A stretch of 64,000 bases of DNA from Diaphorobacter sp. HDW4A (GTDB lineage: Bacteria; Pseudomonadota; Gammaproteobacteria; Burkholderiales; Burkholderiaceae_C). This document shows positions 47,017 through 54,799 of the stretch, piece by piece; within the stretch, counting starts at the first letter, position 1, and the number at the start of each line of letters is the position of its first letter. The notes below the pieces were generated by a model, which saw nothing but the letters and a program-made list of their open reading frames with translations, had not been told where the DNA came from and did no database searches. The translations under genes and the position numbers were made by a program. Location of the stretch: the NCBI RefSeq assembly GCF_011305995.1, contig NZ_CP049910.1:1054001-1118000 (forward strand). The letters run 5' to 3'.

Positions 47017-48366
47017 GTGAGGCTGATTTTGCTTACTGACAAAGAGCTTGGCGCTCTTTCATCCAAAGAAAAGATGTTCAAAGTAGCCGACCGCGACGGC
47101 ATGTACGTCGCGGTGCTACCTACCGGGACCAAAGCATTCCGGTACGACTACCGCCTCAACGGCAGGCGCGAAACTCTTGCTATTGGCCGATATGATCCCG
47201 CTCTCAAGTTATCCCGAGATGCCGATGCACTTGAATATGGGATGAGCTTGTCGTTGCGCGAGGCACGTGCGTTGCTAGATCGGGCGCGACTGGAGGTGGA
47301 ACGTGGAGCGTCGCCATCCCGTGCCAAGGTGGAGAAGCGCACGGCGGCCAACGCGGCCCTGACGTTTGGTGGCTGGGCAACGAAATATTTTGAGTTCAAG
47401 GCAGATCCCAGGAGCGGTGCCGAGCAGCTCGCTGACAGCACCTTGGAGCTGCGGCGCTCTACCTTTCGTCGCGTTATTGAGCCTGAGTTGGGGCGCCTGA
47501 AGCTTGAGGAGGTTACACCTCAACGCTTGATGCAGCTGTGCCTGGATGCCAAGGAGAAGCGTGGCCCTGCAGTTGGCGTTCACGTTCGCGAAGTTGTGCA
47601 CGCGGTGTTTCGCCATGCCCACGGGAACGGCATTTCTGTCCCCAACCCGGCTGACGCGATTCGTTCCAGTGCGATTGCCACATTTGAGCCGCGCGACCGA
47701 GCTCTGCCGCCGGGGGAAATTCGAAAGTTCTTCGCTGCGCTGGAGAAGGTCGCAACCACACCAACCCTGCGCCTGGCCCTGAAGTTCGTTTTGTTGACGG
47801 GCGTGCGCAAGAACGAGTTCATTGGGGCGACGTGGGCTGAAATTGACTTTGACAAGGGGCTCTGGATCATTCCTGCCTCGCGCATGAAGGCCGGAAAGCC
47901 GCATGCTGTGCCCCTCAGCGATCAGGCATTGGACATTCTCACGACATTCCGCACCTGCTTCGCCGCCAGCCAATACCTTCATCCTGGCCGTTATAATCAC
48001 GATGCGCCGATCAGCAACGCCACACTGAATCGAGTGATCGACGCGGCGGTGAAGATCATCGCGAAGGAGGAGCCAGAATTCCAGACGTTCGGCGTACATG
48101 ACCTGCGGCGCACGTTCTCCACAGGCCTCAATCGAGCCAAGTTTGATGAACGCTGGATCGAAATGAGCCTGGCGCATGCACCGCGCAACCAGATTGCCAG
48201 CATCTACAACGTCAATAAATATCTGACCGAGCGCAGAATAATGCTCCAGTGTTGGGCCGATATGGTGGAGGCATGGGGGCGCGGTGATACTGCTCGTGAG
48301 CTGATCGCCGATGCAAAGCGGCGCGCGGCGGAGGTACATGAGGATGACATCGATGACGATCTCTGA
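47017..48366 (+). CDS. P4-type tyrosine integrase
   Basis: The 449-residue integrase has the DUF4102-type N-terminal arm-binding domain (VADRDGMYVAVLPTGTKAFRYDYR), a core-binding domain at about 115-215, and the catalytic set Arg264 (TGVRKNE), His361/Arg364 (HDLRR), His387 and Tyr397 (SIYNVNKY). It starts with GTG. Position and orientation directly after guaA fit an element that integrates at the guaA 3' end. No second att copy is seen in the window, so the element continues past its right edge. Confidence 0.92.
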   Translation: MRLILLTDKELGALSSKEKMFKVADRDGMYVAVLPTGTKAFRYDYRLNGRRETLAIGRYDPALKLSRDADALEYGMSLSLREARALLDRARLEVERGASPSRAKVEKRTAANAALTFGGWATKYFEFKADPRSGAEQLADSTLELRRSTFRRVIEPELGRLKLEEVTPQRLMQLCLDAKEKRGPAVGVHVREVVHAVFRHAHGNGISVPNPADAIRSSAIATFEPRDRALPPGEIRKFFAALEKVATTPTLRLALKFVLLTGVRKNEFIGATWAEIDFDKGLWIIPASRMKAGKPHAVPLSDQALDILTTFRTCFAASQYLHPGRYNHDAPISNATLNRVIDAAVKIIAKEEPEFQTFGVHDLRRTFSTGLNRAKFDERWIEMSLAHAPRNQIASIYNVNKYLTERRIMLQCWADMVEAWGRGDTARELIADAKRRAAEVHEDDIDDDL

Positions 48367-48685
48367 GCCCGATACGTCCGGTCGAGCATTGCTCGACCAC
48401 TTGCCATCGTCAGATGCGCCGTGGAACGAGCTTGAGACTTTCTGCCAACGCATCGCTGGTCCGAGGGGGGACCCCAGGGAGATCAATGAATTGGCTGAGA
48501 TAGCGCGCGGCGTGGTGGAGGCGTTGCGCGCAGCCAGCACTCGTGATCTGCTCACAGCGGCATACTTCTTCTGGCGCAAATTCCGATGGAACGAGGGGCT
48601 CGATACTGAGGCCGAGAGCACGCTGCGCCGGGTCATTGGTGAGCTGGGGCGCCGATGTGCGGCGGAGGGGGATGGCCGGCGGTAA
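48344..48685 (+). CDS. Hypothetical protein overlapping the integrase end
   Basis: This frame encodes about 113 residues, largely helical and charged (ELAEIARGVVEALRAASTRD, LLTAAYFFWRKFRWNEG). The start overlaps the integrase 3' end; ATG 48344 (GGAGG upstream) and ATG 48353 are both possible. No known domain is recognised. Confidence 0.5.
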   Translation: MTSMTISEPDTSGRALLDHLPSSDAPWNELETFCQRIAGPRGDPREINELAEIARGVVEALRAASTRDLLTAAYFFWRKFRWNEGLDTEAESTLRRVIGELGRRCAAEGDGRR

Positions 48686-48709
48686 CGTTCCGGCCCGCAT
48701 GGTGATCAG

Positions 48710-49210
48710 CTATCGCTGTTGCTGCGCTGAGTTCTTGCGGAACTTGGCCGGCGGCACACCGTAAGCCTTCTTGAAAGTAGTGGAAAGATGACATTGTGAG
48801 CCAAAGCCACTTTTCAATGCCACATTGACGATTGATATCTCTTGCCGGTGCGCCAACAACTCCTTGGCGAGCTCTAGGCGCCGTTGTCGAACATAGGCAG
48901 CCGGCGGGAGCCCCATCGCAGCGCCAAATATCCTGGTGAGATGAAACCTTGACACGTGGGCAGCAGCGGCGATGCCGGCCACGTTCATTCGTTGGTCACC
49001 CAAGTTGGCATGGATGTATTCGACGGCCTTCATGATCCGTTTGTCGATCGGCGGTGTCGAGGTGCGAGGGGGGCCTGACGCAATTGTTGCTGCACGATGT
49101 CTGATGGCTTCGTCGAGCAGGCGGTCAAGGTAGGCATCTCGTTCGTGCCGAAGGGCCGTCTGCGCCCGCAGTAGGTGGGGCATCACGTGATCTTTCTTGG
49201 TACAGGCCAT
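48710..49210 (-). CDS. AraC-family transcriptional regulator
   Basis: A 166-residue protein consisting almost only of the AraC DNA-binding domain: YIHANLGDQRMNVAGIAAAA, VSRFHLTRIFGAAMG (first HTH) and VALKSGFGSQCHLSTTFKKAYGVPPAKFR (second HTH). The N-terminal 50 residues are too short for an effector domain, so it resembles the small SoxS/MarA type. It is the only leftward gene in the front part of the element; its target is unknown. Confidence 0.88.
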   Translation of the reverse strand: MACTKKDHVMPHLLRAQTALRHERDAYLDRLLDEAIRHRAATIASGPPRTSTPPIDKRIMKAVEYIHANLGDQRMNVAGIAAAAHVSRFHLTRIFGAAMGLPPAAYVRQRRLELAKELLAHRQEISIVNVALKSGFGSQCHLSTTFKKAYGVPPAKFRKNSAQQQR

Positions 49211-49260
49211 CTTGCACGAAGCCTCCGAATTTTGCTCGCGTTGTGATCACGCATGTGGGC

Positions 49261-49271
49261 GTCGTGACCGC
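49261..49271. promoter_or_regulatory. GTCGTGAC-type site 2
   Basis: GTCGTGACCGC lies in the divergent region between the AraC gene and the small gene at 49310. Confidence 0.4.
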
Positions 49272-49309
49272 AAGATCGGGTCATCGCAACGTCATCACAA
49301 TGAACCGAT

Positions 49310-49549
49310 ATGCCAGGATCGAACAAGGAAGGGCCGCAACCTCAAACGGCAGCCCAACGACAGCACAAGTACCAAAAGTCATTGGCAGAGAAGGGACTGG
49401 AGCGCATTACGCTCACGGTCGATCGCGCATCTGTTCAGCGCATGCGCGATATATCGCGTGACCACAACGCGACGTTTGGCGAGGTCTTCAAGCTGGGCCT
49501 GCTCGTCGCAGAGCGGGAGCTCGCCAAACGCGCGGCTGAGACGCCATGA
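49310..49549 (+). CDS. Small ribbon-helix-helix-like protein
   Basis: This 79-residue protein has a basic Gln-rich start, then RITLTVDRASVQRMRDISRD and FGEVFKLGLLVAERELAKRA. This is a strand followed by two helices, as in ribbon-helix-helix DNA-binding proteins. Its stop overlaps the next start (ATGA), which links it to the zinc-ribbon protein. The assignment is by pattern only; it could be a local repressor. Confidence 0.55.
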   Translation: MPGSNKEGPQPQTAAQRQHKYQKSLAEKGLERITLTVDRASVQRMRDISRDHNATFGEVFKLGLLVAERELAKRAAETP

Positions 49550-50439
49550 TCGAGCTGCCGATCTATCGTGCCCTCGATATTGCGCCTGGGCAAAGGTATT
49601 TCGACTGCCTGCCTCTCCGTGCGAGCCTCAGCACTTCGTCCTGCGCGCAGCGCTGGGCAGCTGCGGAGACATCCTCACAATGCCACGCATGTGAACTCGG
49701 ACGCGCACATCACGCCGATCACAATTTGGACAAGCGTCCCGGTCTCAGAAAAACCGACGCGAATGTGGGTGCGTGCTTTCGTTGCGGCCGCACTGATCTG
49801 CGGATCATCAAGGTCAACGGGTTATGCGTCTCGTGCTCGAATCGCGAGGCCGAATGGCGCAAGGGGCGCAACGGCAAGGGCAAGCCGCCGATCACGTTCA
49901 AGCCGCTCCACAGCATCGAGGTCGCGGTGCAGCGGCCTGATGCAAGCCACGAGCGGCACCTGGTGCAGGCGCTCCACGACGCTGAGGCGCTAGGCCGCGT
50001 CCTGCGCAATCTGCCCGCAGGTGGACGGCTGCAGACAAGTGAGCGGCGCGTTGTGGCTTGGAATGCCGCCACCAGTGCTTTCGAGCATGTTTGCGAGCGC
50101 TGCGGGACTGCCGGCTTGATCCTGGAGCGTATGCGGGGCGAGGGGGCTTTGGAGCGCCATGCATGGTGCTGTAACGGCGAGCCGGTTGGAGCTGGCTGGT
50201 GCCTAGCCGAAGTGCGTAGATTGCCCTTCGCGCTCGATGCCGAAGCAGCGGCAGTGTGGCTTAACACCGATCCAGATGTTCAGGAGCCGGGTGATGCGTG
50301 GGTGCCGACAGCGTATCCGTGCAAGTGCGGCGCTGGCCTAATCGAGGGGCTCCTGACAAAGCCTGCCCGCCGCTGGAATACTCGATGCAGAGCATGCGGC
50401 GATTCGAGCACGAATGATCCGATGCTTGGTGATATGTAA
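49546..50439 (+). CDS. Hypothetical multi-cysteine (zinc-ribbon-like) protein
   Basis: The 297-residue protein is rich in paired cysteines: CHAC near the start, CFRCGRTDL with GLCVSCSNRE (one treble-clef or ribbon), CERCGTAG with WCC later, and CKCG with CRACGD at the C-terminus. At least three zinc-binding modules are likely. No enzyme motif is recognised. It is translationally coupled to the small RHH-like gene; together they may bind nucleic acid. The first 45 residues look less conserved and the true start could be internal. Confidence 0.55.
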   Translation: MIELPIYRALDIAPGQRYFDCLPLRASLSTSSCAQRWAAAETSSQCHACELGRAHHADHNLDKRPGLRKTDANVGACFRCGRTDLRIIKVNGLCVSCSNREAEWRKGRNGKGKPPITFKPLHSIEVAVQRPDASHERHLVQALHDAEALGRVLRNLPAGGRLQTSERRVVAWNAATSAFEHVCERCGTAGLILERMRGEGALERHAWCCNGEPVGAGWCLAEVRRLPFALDAEAAAVWLNTDPDVQEPGDAWVPTAYPCKCGAGLIEGLLTKPARRWNTRCRACGDSSTNDPMLGDM

Positions 50440-50581
50440 TATTTGGAAAAATATCGTCTCTTATGCAGTTGAATAAGCTGAATACGAGCAGCCGATTTGT
50501 CCAATATCCTTCGGCATTTTCTGACCGTAGCGGCTGCGTGGTCATCAATTTTGATAGCGGCCTCATTTTGTCTCGCGGGAG

Positions 50582-50592
50582 TTCGTGACGAT
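50582..50592. promoter_or_regulatory. GTCGTGAC-type site 3
   Basis: TTCGTGACGAT, 52 bases upstream of the AlpA-like gene start at 50644. Confidence 0.4.
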
Positions 50593-50643
50593 ACAGTTGG
50601 TCGCAAGCCGACTTACCGGCGAATATTTCTGGAGCAAACAGTT

Positions 50644-50904
50644 ATGGCAAAGCAGAGCAGCACTTCAATCATGGATCGTGCGCTGGCGCAGATTGCAGCG
50701 GCCCGAATTCACCCAGATACGTTGCTGACGGTGAAAGCGATCGAAATGCTGACGGGCTTGAGCCGCCCGTCGCTTTATCGCCACGCCAAAGCAGGCGTAT
50801 TTCCCGCGCCGGTTATGCCCGGTCGCTGGCATGGCGGCGCAGTGCTGAAGCATCTTGCACGCAAAGCCAGCAGCAACAGCGTGATTGAAAAGAGTGTGGC
50901 CTAA
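50644..50904 (+). CDS. AlpA-like phage-type transcriptional regulator
   Basis: This 86-residue protein contains TVKAIEMLTGLSRPSLYRHAKAG followed by FPAPVMPGRWHGGAVLKHLA, the MerR-like winged HTH of AlpA proteins. AlpA activators turn on integrase or excision functions in P4-like elements. The frame is open further upstream, but ATG 50644 gives the normal family N-terminus. It precedes the excisionase-like gene. Confidence 0.8.
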   Translation: MAKQSSTSIMDRALAQIAAARIHPDTLLTVKAIEMLTGLSRPSLYRHAKAGVFPAPVMPGRWHGGAVLKHLARKASSNSVIEKSVA

Positions 50905-50920
50905 CACGGCGCGACGCGGC

Positions 50921-50931
50921 GTCGTGACGAC
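50921..50931. promoter_or_regulatory. GTCGTGAC-type site 4 (perfect palindrome)
   Basis: GTCGT-G-ACGAC is a perfect palindrome 12 bases before the excisionase-like start codon, close enough to block translation or transcription. Confidence 0.5.
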
Positions 50932-50942
50932 ATGATCTGCAT

Positions 50943-51146
50943 ATGGATGCAATTCATCACCCCCCTCAACTGGTGCGCAGAAGTGAAGCCGCTGCAATGC
51001 TTGGCATTGGCCGCAGGACTTTGTCGCGCCTTGTATCGAATGGTCGCATCTCAAAGGTGGTGATCTCATCGCGCGCCTCGCGCATCTCTCTCGCCGAGAT
51101 TCAGCGCTTTATCGCTGAGTCTAAGGCGAAGGGACACGCCCCATAA
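50943..51146 (+). CDS. Excisionase-like small HTH protein
   Basis: A 67-residue protein with a MerR/Xis-type helix-turn-helix: LVRRSEAAAMLGIGRRTLSRLVSNGRISKV then RASRISLAEIQRFIAESK. Such proteins bend DNA for excision or repress transcription. It lies just after the AlpA-like gene and ahead of a hairpin, and may drive element excision together with the integrase. Confidence 0.75.
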   Translation: MDAIHHPPQLVRRSEAAAMLGIGRRTLSRLVSNGRISKVVISSRASRISLAEIQRFIAESKAKGHAP

Positions 51147-51153
51147 ATGCGAA

Positions 51154-51182
51154 AGCCCAAACCTCTGTAAAGGTTGGGCTTC
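51154..51182 (+). terminator. Hairpin after the excisionase-like gene
   Basis: AAGCCCAAACCT pairs with AGGTTGGGCTT around a short loop 8 bases after the stop. Only a two-T tail follows, so termination may be weak. Confidence 0.6.
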
Positions 51183-51275
51183 CTGGGTACTGCTGGTGCA
51201 GTGATGCGATGTATACGAATACCATACATTTTACGTCACGACGCTGGCAGCTTCAAAATTTCTATTGGAGTTGCA

Positions 51276-51629
51276 ATGAGCGCAATGGAATTTTTGTTTG
51301 AGCTGACGCCTATCGAATACTGGCGCTGTTTGCTCAATGTTGTGTGCGGCAAGGGCCATGGCTTGAAGGTCGTTGTCTATTCGCGTGATGGGGTTGATTG
51401 CGTCGAGATTCTTGGAGGCCGCTTGCCTGGGAAGTGGCGCACCAGCATGAAACGCGCATTTGCTTATTGGGAGAAGCCGCGTTCTGGTTGGGTGCCTTGG
51501 TCAGACGCGAGTATCGTATGGCATACGTCTGATGACGGCAACGGCCCCCGTTACTCTGTGCCGAGCCAAGATGTACTTGTTGGGTTGCTCGGCGATTACA
51601 CCAGGGCTTCAACGGGGGCAACCAAATGA
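51276..51629 (+). CDS. Hypothetical protein
   Basis: The 117-residue frame starts at an ATG with GGAG about 6 bases before it. It contains MEFLFELTPIEYWRCLLNVV, VVVYSRDGVDCVEILGGRLP and a Trp-rich stretch (AYWEKPRSGWVPWSDASIVW). No family is recognised. Its stop overlaps the ATG of the 50-residue gene. Confidence 0.6.
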   Translation: MSAMEFLFELTPIEYWRCLLNVVCGKGHGLKVVVYSRDGVDCVEILGGRLPGKWRTSMKRAFAYWEKPRSGWVPWSDASIVWHTSDDGNGPRYSVPSQDVLVGLLGDYTRASTGATK

Positions 51630-51778
51630 TCGCTGTTGTCATCTACAAGAGCCGCACCTTGCAGGCAGTCCTCCTTGCAACCTGCGTGATCTCCTCATTT
51701 ACCCTCACTGACATGGCCGTTGGTACCTTGATCGACACATGGGACACTTGCACTGCGTGCGTTGGGAGCGCCGTATGA
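51626..51778 (+). CDS. Small 50-residue protein, coupled between two genes
   Basis: The frame opens with an ATG overlapping the previous stop (ATGA) and closes with a TGA overlapping the ATG of the primase-helicase gene in the same way. The product (MIAVVIYKSRTLQAVLLATC ... DTWDTCTACVGSAV) has a hydrophobic centre that could cross the membrane and four Cys residues. No family is recognised. The two exact overlaps are the main support that it is translated. Confidence 0.5.
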   Translation: MIAVVIYKSRTLQAVLLATCVISSFTLTDMAVGTLIDTWDTCTACVGSAV

Positions 51779-54657
51779 TCAGCACCTCTCTGACTCCTGA
51801 AACATTGGCTCGAAGCCTCTCGCCCCGCGCCAAGCATTCAACTCCAACGGTTCCTTTACGCGACGCCAACCCCGAACGGGTACGCTCCGCGCTTCAATTC
51901 TTGGACCCGCACGATCGCGAGGTCTGGGTCAAAATGGCGTTCGCCGTCAAGTCGGAGATGGGCGAAGCGGGTTTCGATATTTGGGATGAGTGGGGCGCGC
52001 AGCACCCACGCCCGGCATCGGAAATCAAGTCAACATGGAAGTCGGCAAAGCCGGGCGGGAAAGTCGGCCTTGGCTCGCTGATCTATGAGGCGAAGTCGGC
52101 AGGCTGGAAGGATGATTCCAAGTTCGAGAAGCCATCGGCTGAAGTGATCGCGCAGCGCCAAGCCGCTTCCGCTCAGCGCCAAGCGCAGTACGAGGCTGAG
52201 CTCACTGCTGAGCAGGAAGCCGCCGCCCAACTCGCTCAAAAGCTGTGGGATGAGGCTGAATCAGAGTTTGAGGGGCATGACTACCTAACGCGCAAAGGCG
52301 TTCAATCTCATGGCTTGAAGGTTGGCCCGTTCAGGATCGAGCGCACAGATCCGAACACTGGAGAGGTAGCCGTGTCGAGCCCGAAGGCGCTGCTGGTGCC
52401 GCTGTATGACTTTGATGGAAAACTCTGGAATGTGCAGGCCATCAGCAGGAATCCGGGCAAGAAAAATAAACGGGTACTCCAAGATAGCAAGACATCTGGG
52501 TGCTTCTTCTCCTTCGGGACGCCTCAGACGATCGATGGCCGCAAGGTGTTTATCCTCGGTGAGGGCTATGCCACATGCGCCAGCATCTTCGAGGACACCG
52601 GCCACATGGTGCTCATGTGCATCAACTCCAGCAACATCCTGAACGTCGCCAAGACGCTGCGCGAGCGCGATCCAGATGCCATCATCCTGATCGCTGCCGA
52701 CAACGATTTGTGGAGCCGCAAGCCTGATGGCACACCGCGCAATCCGGGGCTTGAGTCGGCCAACAAGGCCGCGCAGGCGGTCGGCGGCATCGTGGCCTAT
52801 CCGCCGTTCTGTGAAGCCGACGCCACCGGCAAGGATGAAAAGGGCAACGTCACCGGCCCGAAGGATTTCAACGACTGGCACGGCATCAATGGGCCGGGCT
52901 CGGTCGCCGAGGTGATCAATGCCGCCCTGGCGACCAAGGAGACGGGGGAGCCGGGTGAGGTACCGTATGTGGTGCTCGCCCCCAACATCAGAGATGCTCG
53001 CGCGATTGAGTACGCGCTCATGCTTTCGGATGACATCGAGTCTGAGCTCCGCCGCCTTGAAGGCGTCAATTCTGGTTCGAAGCTAGATCCAGACGTGTTT
53101 CCCTATGACAAGCGAGGGCTGGAACGAATGGTTCGTGGCGTGCGCGAACTGTGGCCCTCTGCTCGCATCGATATTTTGGCCGAGCGTTCGGACGCAGCAG
53201 AGGCCCGGCGGGTGGCCGATAAATTCGGCGCCAGCGTCAACTTGCCACCAGCGCCAGAAGGCGGCTGGGCGGGCTGGGGTGAGTTTTATTTGGATTCGGT
53301 CTTTGACCTCATTGGTGGCGATGAAGAAGTCCGCCAACTGGTCCAGGACGAATTGCGCAGGCTCGCGGGCGTGGCTTCGACGAGCCAGTCAGGCACATCC
53401 GTTGAGGCGGCTTCACCAGCGCCGTCCAACACATCGCCGCCAGCCCGTGAGGTGGTGGATGTGCACCACATGCAGACGGTGGACCCGTTTGACTGGCCGA
53501 ATCTAAGCGAGCGCATGAAGCCGCTGAACACCATCCCGAACCTGCGCTTCCTGCTGGACAGTTACGGGTTCACGGTGCGCTATGACGTCATTCGCAAAGA
53601 CATGCTGGTCACCCATCCCGGCCAGAGCGGTACCCGCGACAACATGCGGTCAAAGGCGATCGACACCGTGATCAGCCTGTGCGCGCTGAATAGCTTGGCC
53701 AAGACCGACACTCCATCATTCATGATGAGCATCGCCGATGACCGCCCATACAACCCGGCCGTGGAATTCATCACATCCAAGCCATGGGATGGTGTATCGC
53801 GCTTGGCGGATCTGCTGGCAACCGTGGAGACCAAACCGGGCTTCGATCGCGAGCTGTTCGCCTTCCTGATGCGCCGCTGGCTGATCTCTGCCGTTGCGGC
53901 GGTGGCAATGCCCGCTGGCTTCTGGAGCAAGGGTGTTCTGGTGTTCCAGGGCGATCAGTCGCTTGGCAAAACGACCTGGTTTCGCTCACTACTGCCGCAG
54001 CAACTGCGCGACCTGATGAAGGTGGACGCGAGCATTGATCCATCCAACAAAGACACCATCATCAGTGTTGTCTCGCACTGGCTTGTGGAGCTGGGCGAGC
54101 TGGATGGTACCCTGCGCAAGGCGGACATCGCACGTCTGAAGGGCTTCATCAGCCAGGACATCGATCAATTCCGCCGCCCATACGGCAGGACTGAGGAGAA
54201 GTTCCAGCGCCGCACTGTGTTCTTCGCATCGGTGAACCCCGAGCAATTCCTTGCCGATGACACCGGCAACGTGCGCTGGTGGACGGTGCCCGTGACCGGC
54301 GTGAACAGCGAGCACGGCATCGACATGCAGCAGCTGTGGGCCGAGGTCTACACGCTCTTCCAGGCTGGCGAGCGCTGGTGGCTTGATCGAGATGAGGAGC
54401 GCCTGCTCAACGCCAGCAACGTGCAGCATGAGCAGCGCGATCCGATCGATGAACTGATCGCCAGCAAGTACGATTTTTCCGATCCGGCTCGCCACCGTCT
54501 TACTGCAACGCAAGTGCTGTTGGCGCTCGGCTATCAGAGCCCCAGCAAGAAGCTGCTGAACGATGCGACCGGGATCATGCGCAAGCACTTCGGCGAGCCG
54601 AACAGGACCGGCAAGGGCAGGTTCTTCCAAGTGCCCAACATGATCTTGCGCTACTGA
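51775..54657 (+). CDS. Primase-helicase: PriCT-2, Toprim-like and VapE domains
   Basis: The 960-residue protein has an N-terminal PriCT-2-like domain (VRSALQFLDPHDREVWVKMA, GFDIWDEWGAQHP). A Toprim-like segment follows (ILGEGYATCASIFE near 260 and IAADND near 308). The C-terminal VapE-type superfamily 3 helicase has Walker A QGDQSLGKTTW near 726-735, LVELGELDGTLRKADIARLKGFIS and FFASVNPEQFLADDTGNVRWWTVPV. It should prime and unwind DNA at the element origin, much like P4 alpha protein. ATG 51775 overlaps the preceding small gene. A repeat-rich putative origin follows at once. Confidence 0.85.
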   Translation: MISTSLTPETLARSLSPRAKHSTPTVPLRDANPERVRSALQFLDPHDREVWVKMAFAVKSEMGEAGFDIWDEWGAQHPRPASEIKSTWKSAKPGGKVGLGSLIYEAKSAGWKDDSKFEKPSAEVIAQRQAASAQRQAQYEAELTAEQEAAAQLAQKLWDEAESEFEGHDYLTRKGVQSHGLKVGPFRIERTDPNTGEVAVSSPKALLVPLYDFDGKLWNVQAISRNPGKKNKRVLQDSKTSGCFFSFGTPQTIDGRKVFILGEGYATCASIFEDTGHMVLMCINSSNILNVAKTLRERDPDAIILIAADNDLWSRKPDGTPRNPGLESANKAAQAVGGIVAYPPFCEADATGKDEKGNVTGPKDFNDWHGINGPGSVAEVINAALATKETGEPGEVPYVVLAPNIRDARAIEYALMLSDDIESELRRLEGVNSGSKLDPDVFPYDKRGLERMVRGVRELWPSARIDILAERSDAAEARRVADKFGASVNLPPAPEGGWAGWGEFYLDSVFDLIGGDEEVRQLVQDELRRLAGVASTSQSGTSVEAASPAPSNTSPPAREVVDVHHMQTVDPFDWPNLSERMKPLNTIPNLRFLLDSYGFTVRYDVIRKDMLVTHPGQSGTRDNMRSKAIDTVISLCALNSLAKTDTPSFMMSIADDRPYNPAVEFITSKPWDGVSRLADLLATVETKPGFDRELFAFLMRRWLISAVAAVAMPAGFWSKGVLVFQGDQSLGKTTWFRSLLPQQLRDLMKVDASIDPSNKDTIISVVSHWLVELGELDGTLRKADIARLKGFISQDIDQFRRPYGRTEEKFQRRTVFFASVNPEQFLADDTGNVRWWTVPVTGVNSEHGIDMQQLWAEVYTLFQAGERWWLDRDEERLLNASNVQHEQRDPIDELIASKYDFSDPARHRLTATQVLLALGYQSPSKKLLNDATGIMRKHFGEPNRTGKGRFFQVPNMILRY

Positions 54658-54658
54658 C

Positions 54659-54747
54659 TTGGTCACTTGGTCACCTAGTTGGTCACTGAGTTGCTCACTC
54701 AAAAAATCCAATGGTGATAAGGGTATGCCTTCTTTTAGTGACCAAGT
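54659..54747. repeat. Iteron cluster, left half of a putative P4-like replication origin
   Basis: TTGGTCAC occurs at 54659-54666, 54667-54674 and 54679-54686. TTGCTCAC is at 54691-54698 and the inverse GTGACCAA at 54738-54745. The motif (revcomp RGTGACCAA) differs by one base from GGTGAACA, the iteron bound by phage P4 alpha protein. The cluster begins at the stop codon of the primase-helicase gene and is cut by the IS66 insertion at 54748. Confidence 0.6.
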
Positions 54748-54799
54748 GTAAGCGCACGGCAAACCCATGTTGACCGCCGATGGCGACCATTGCTGACGA

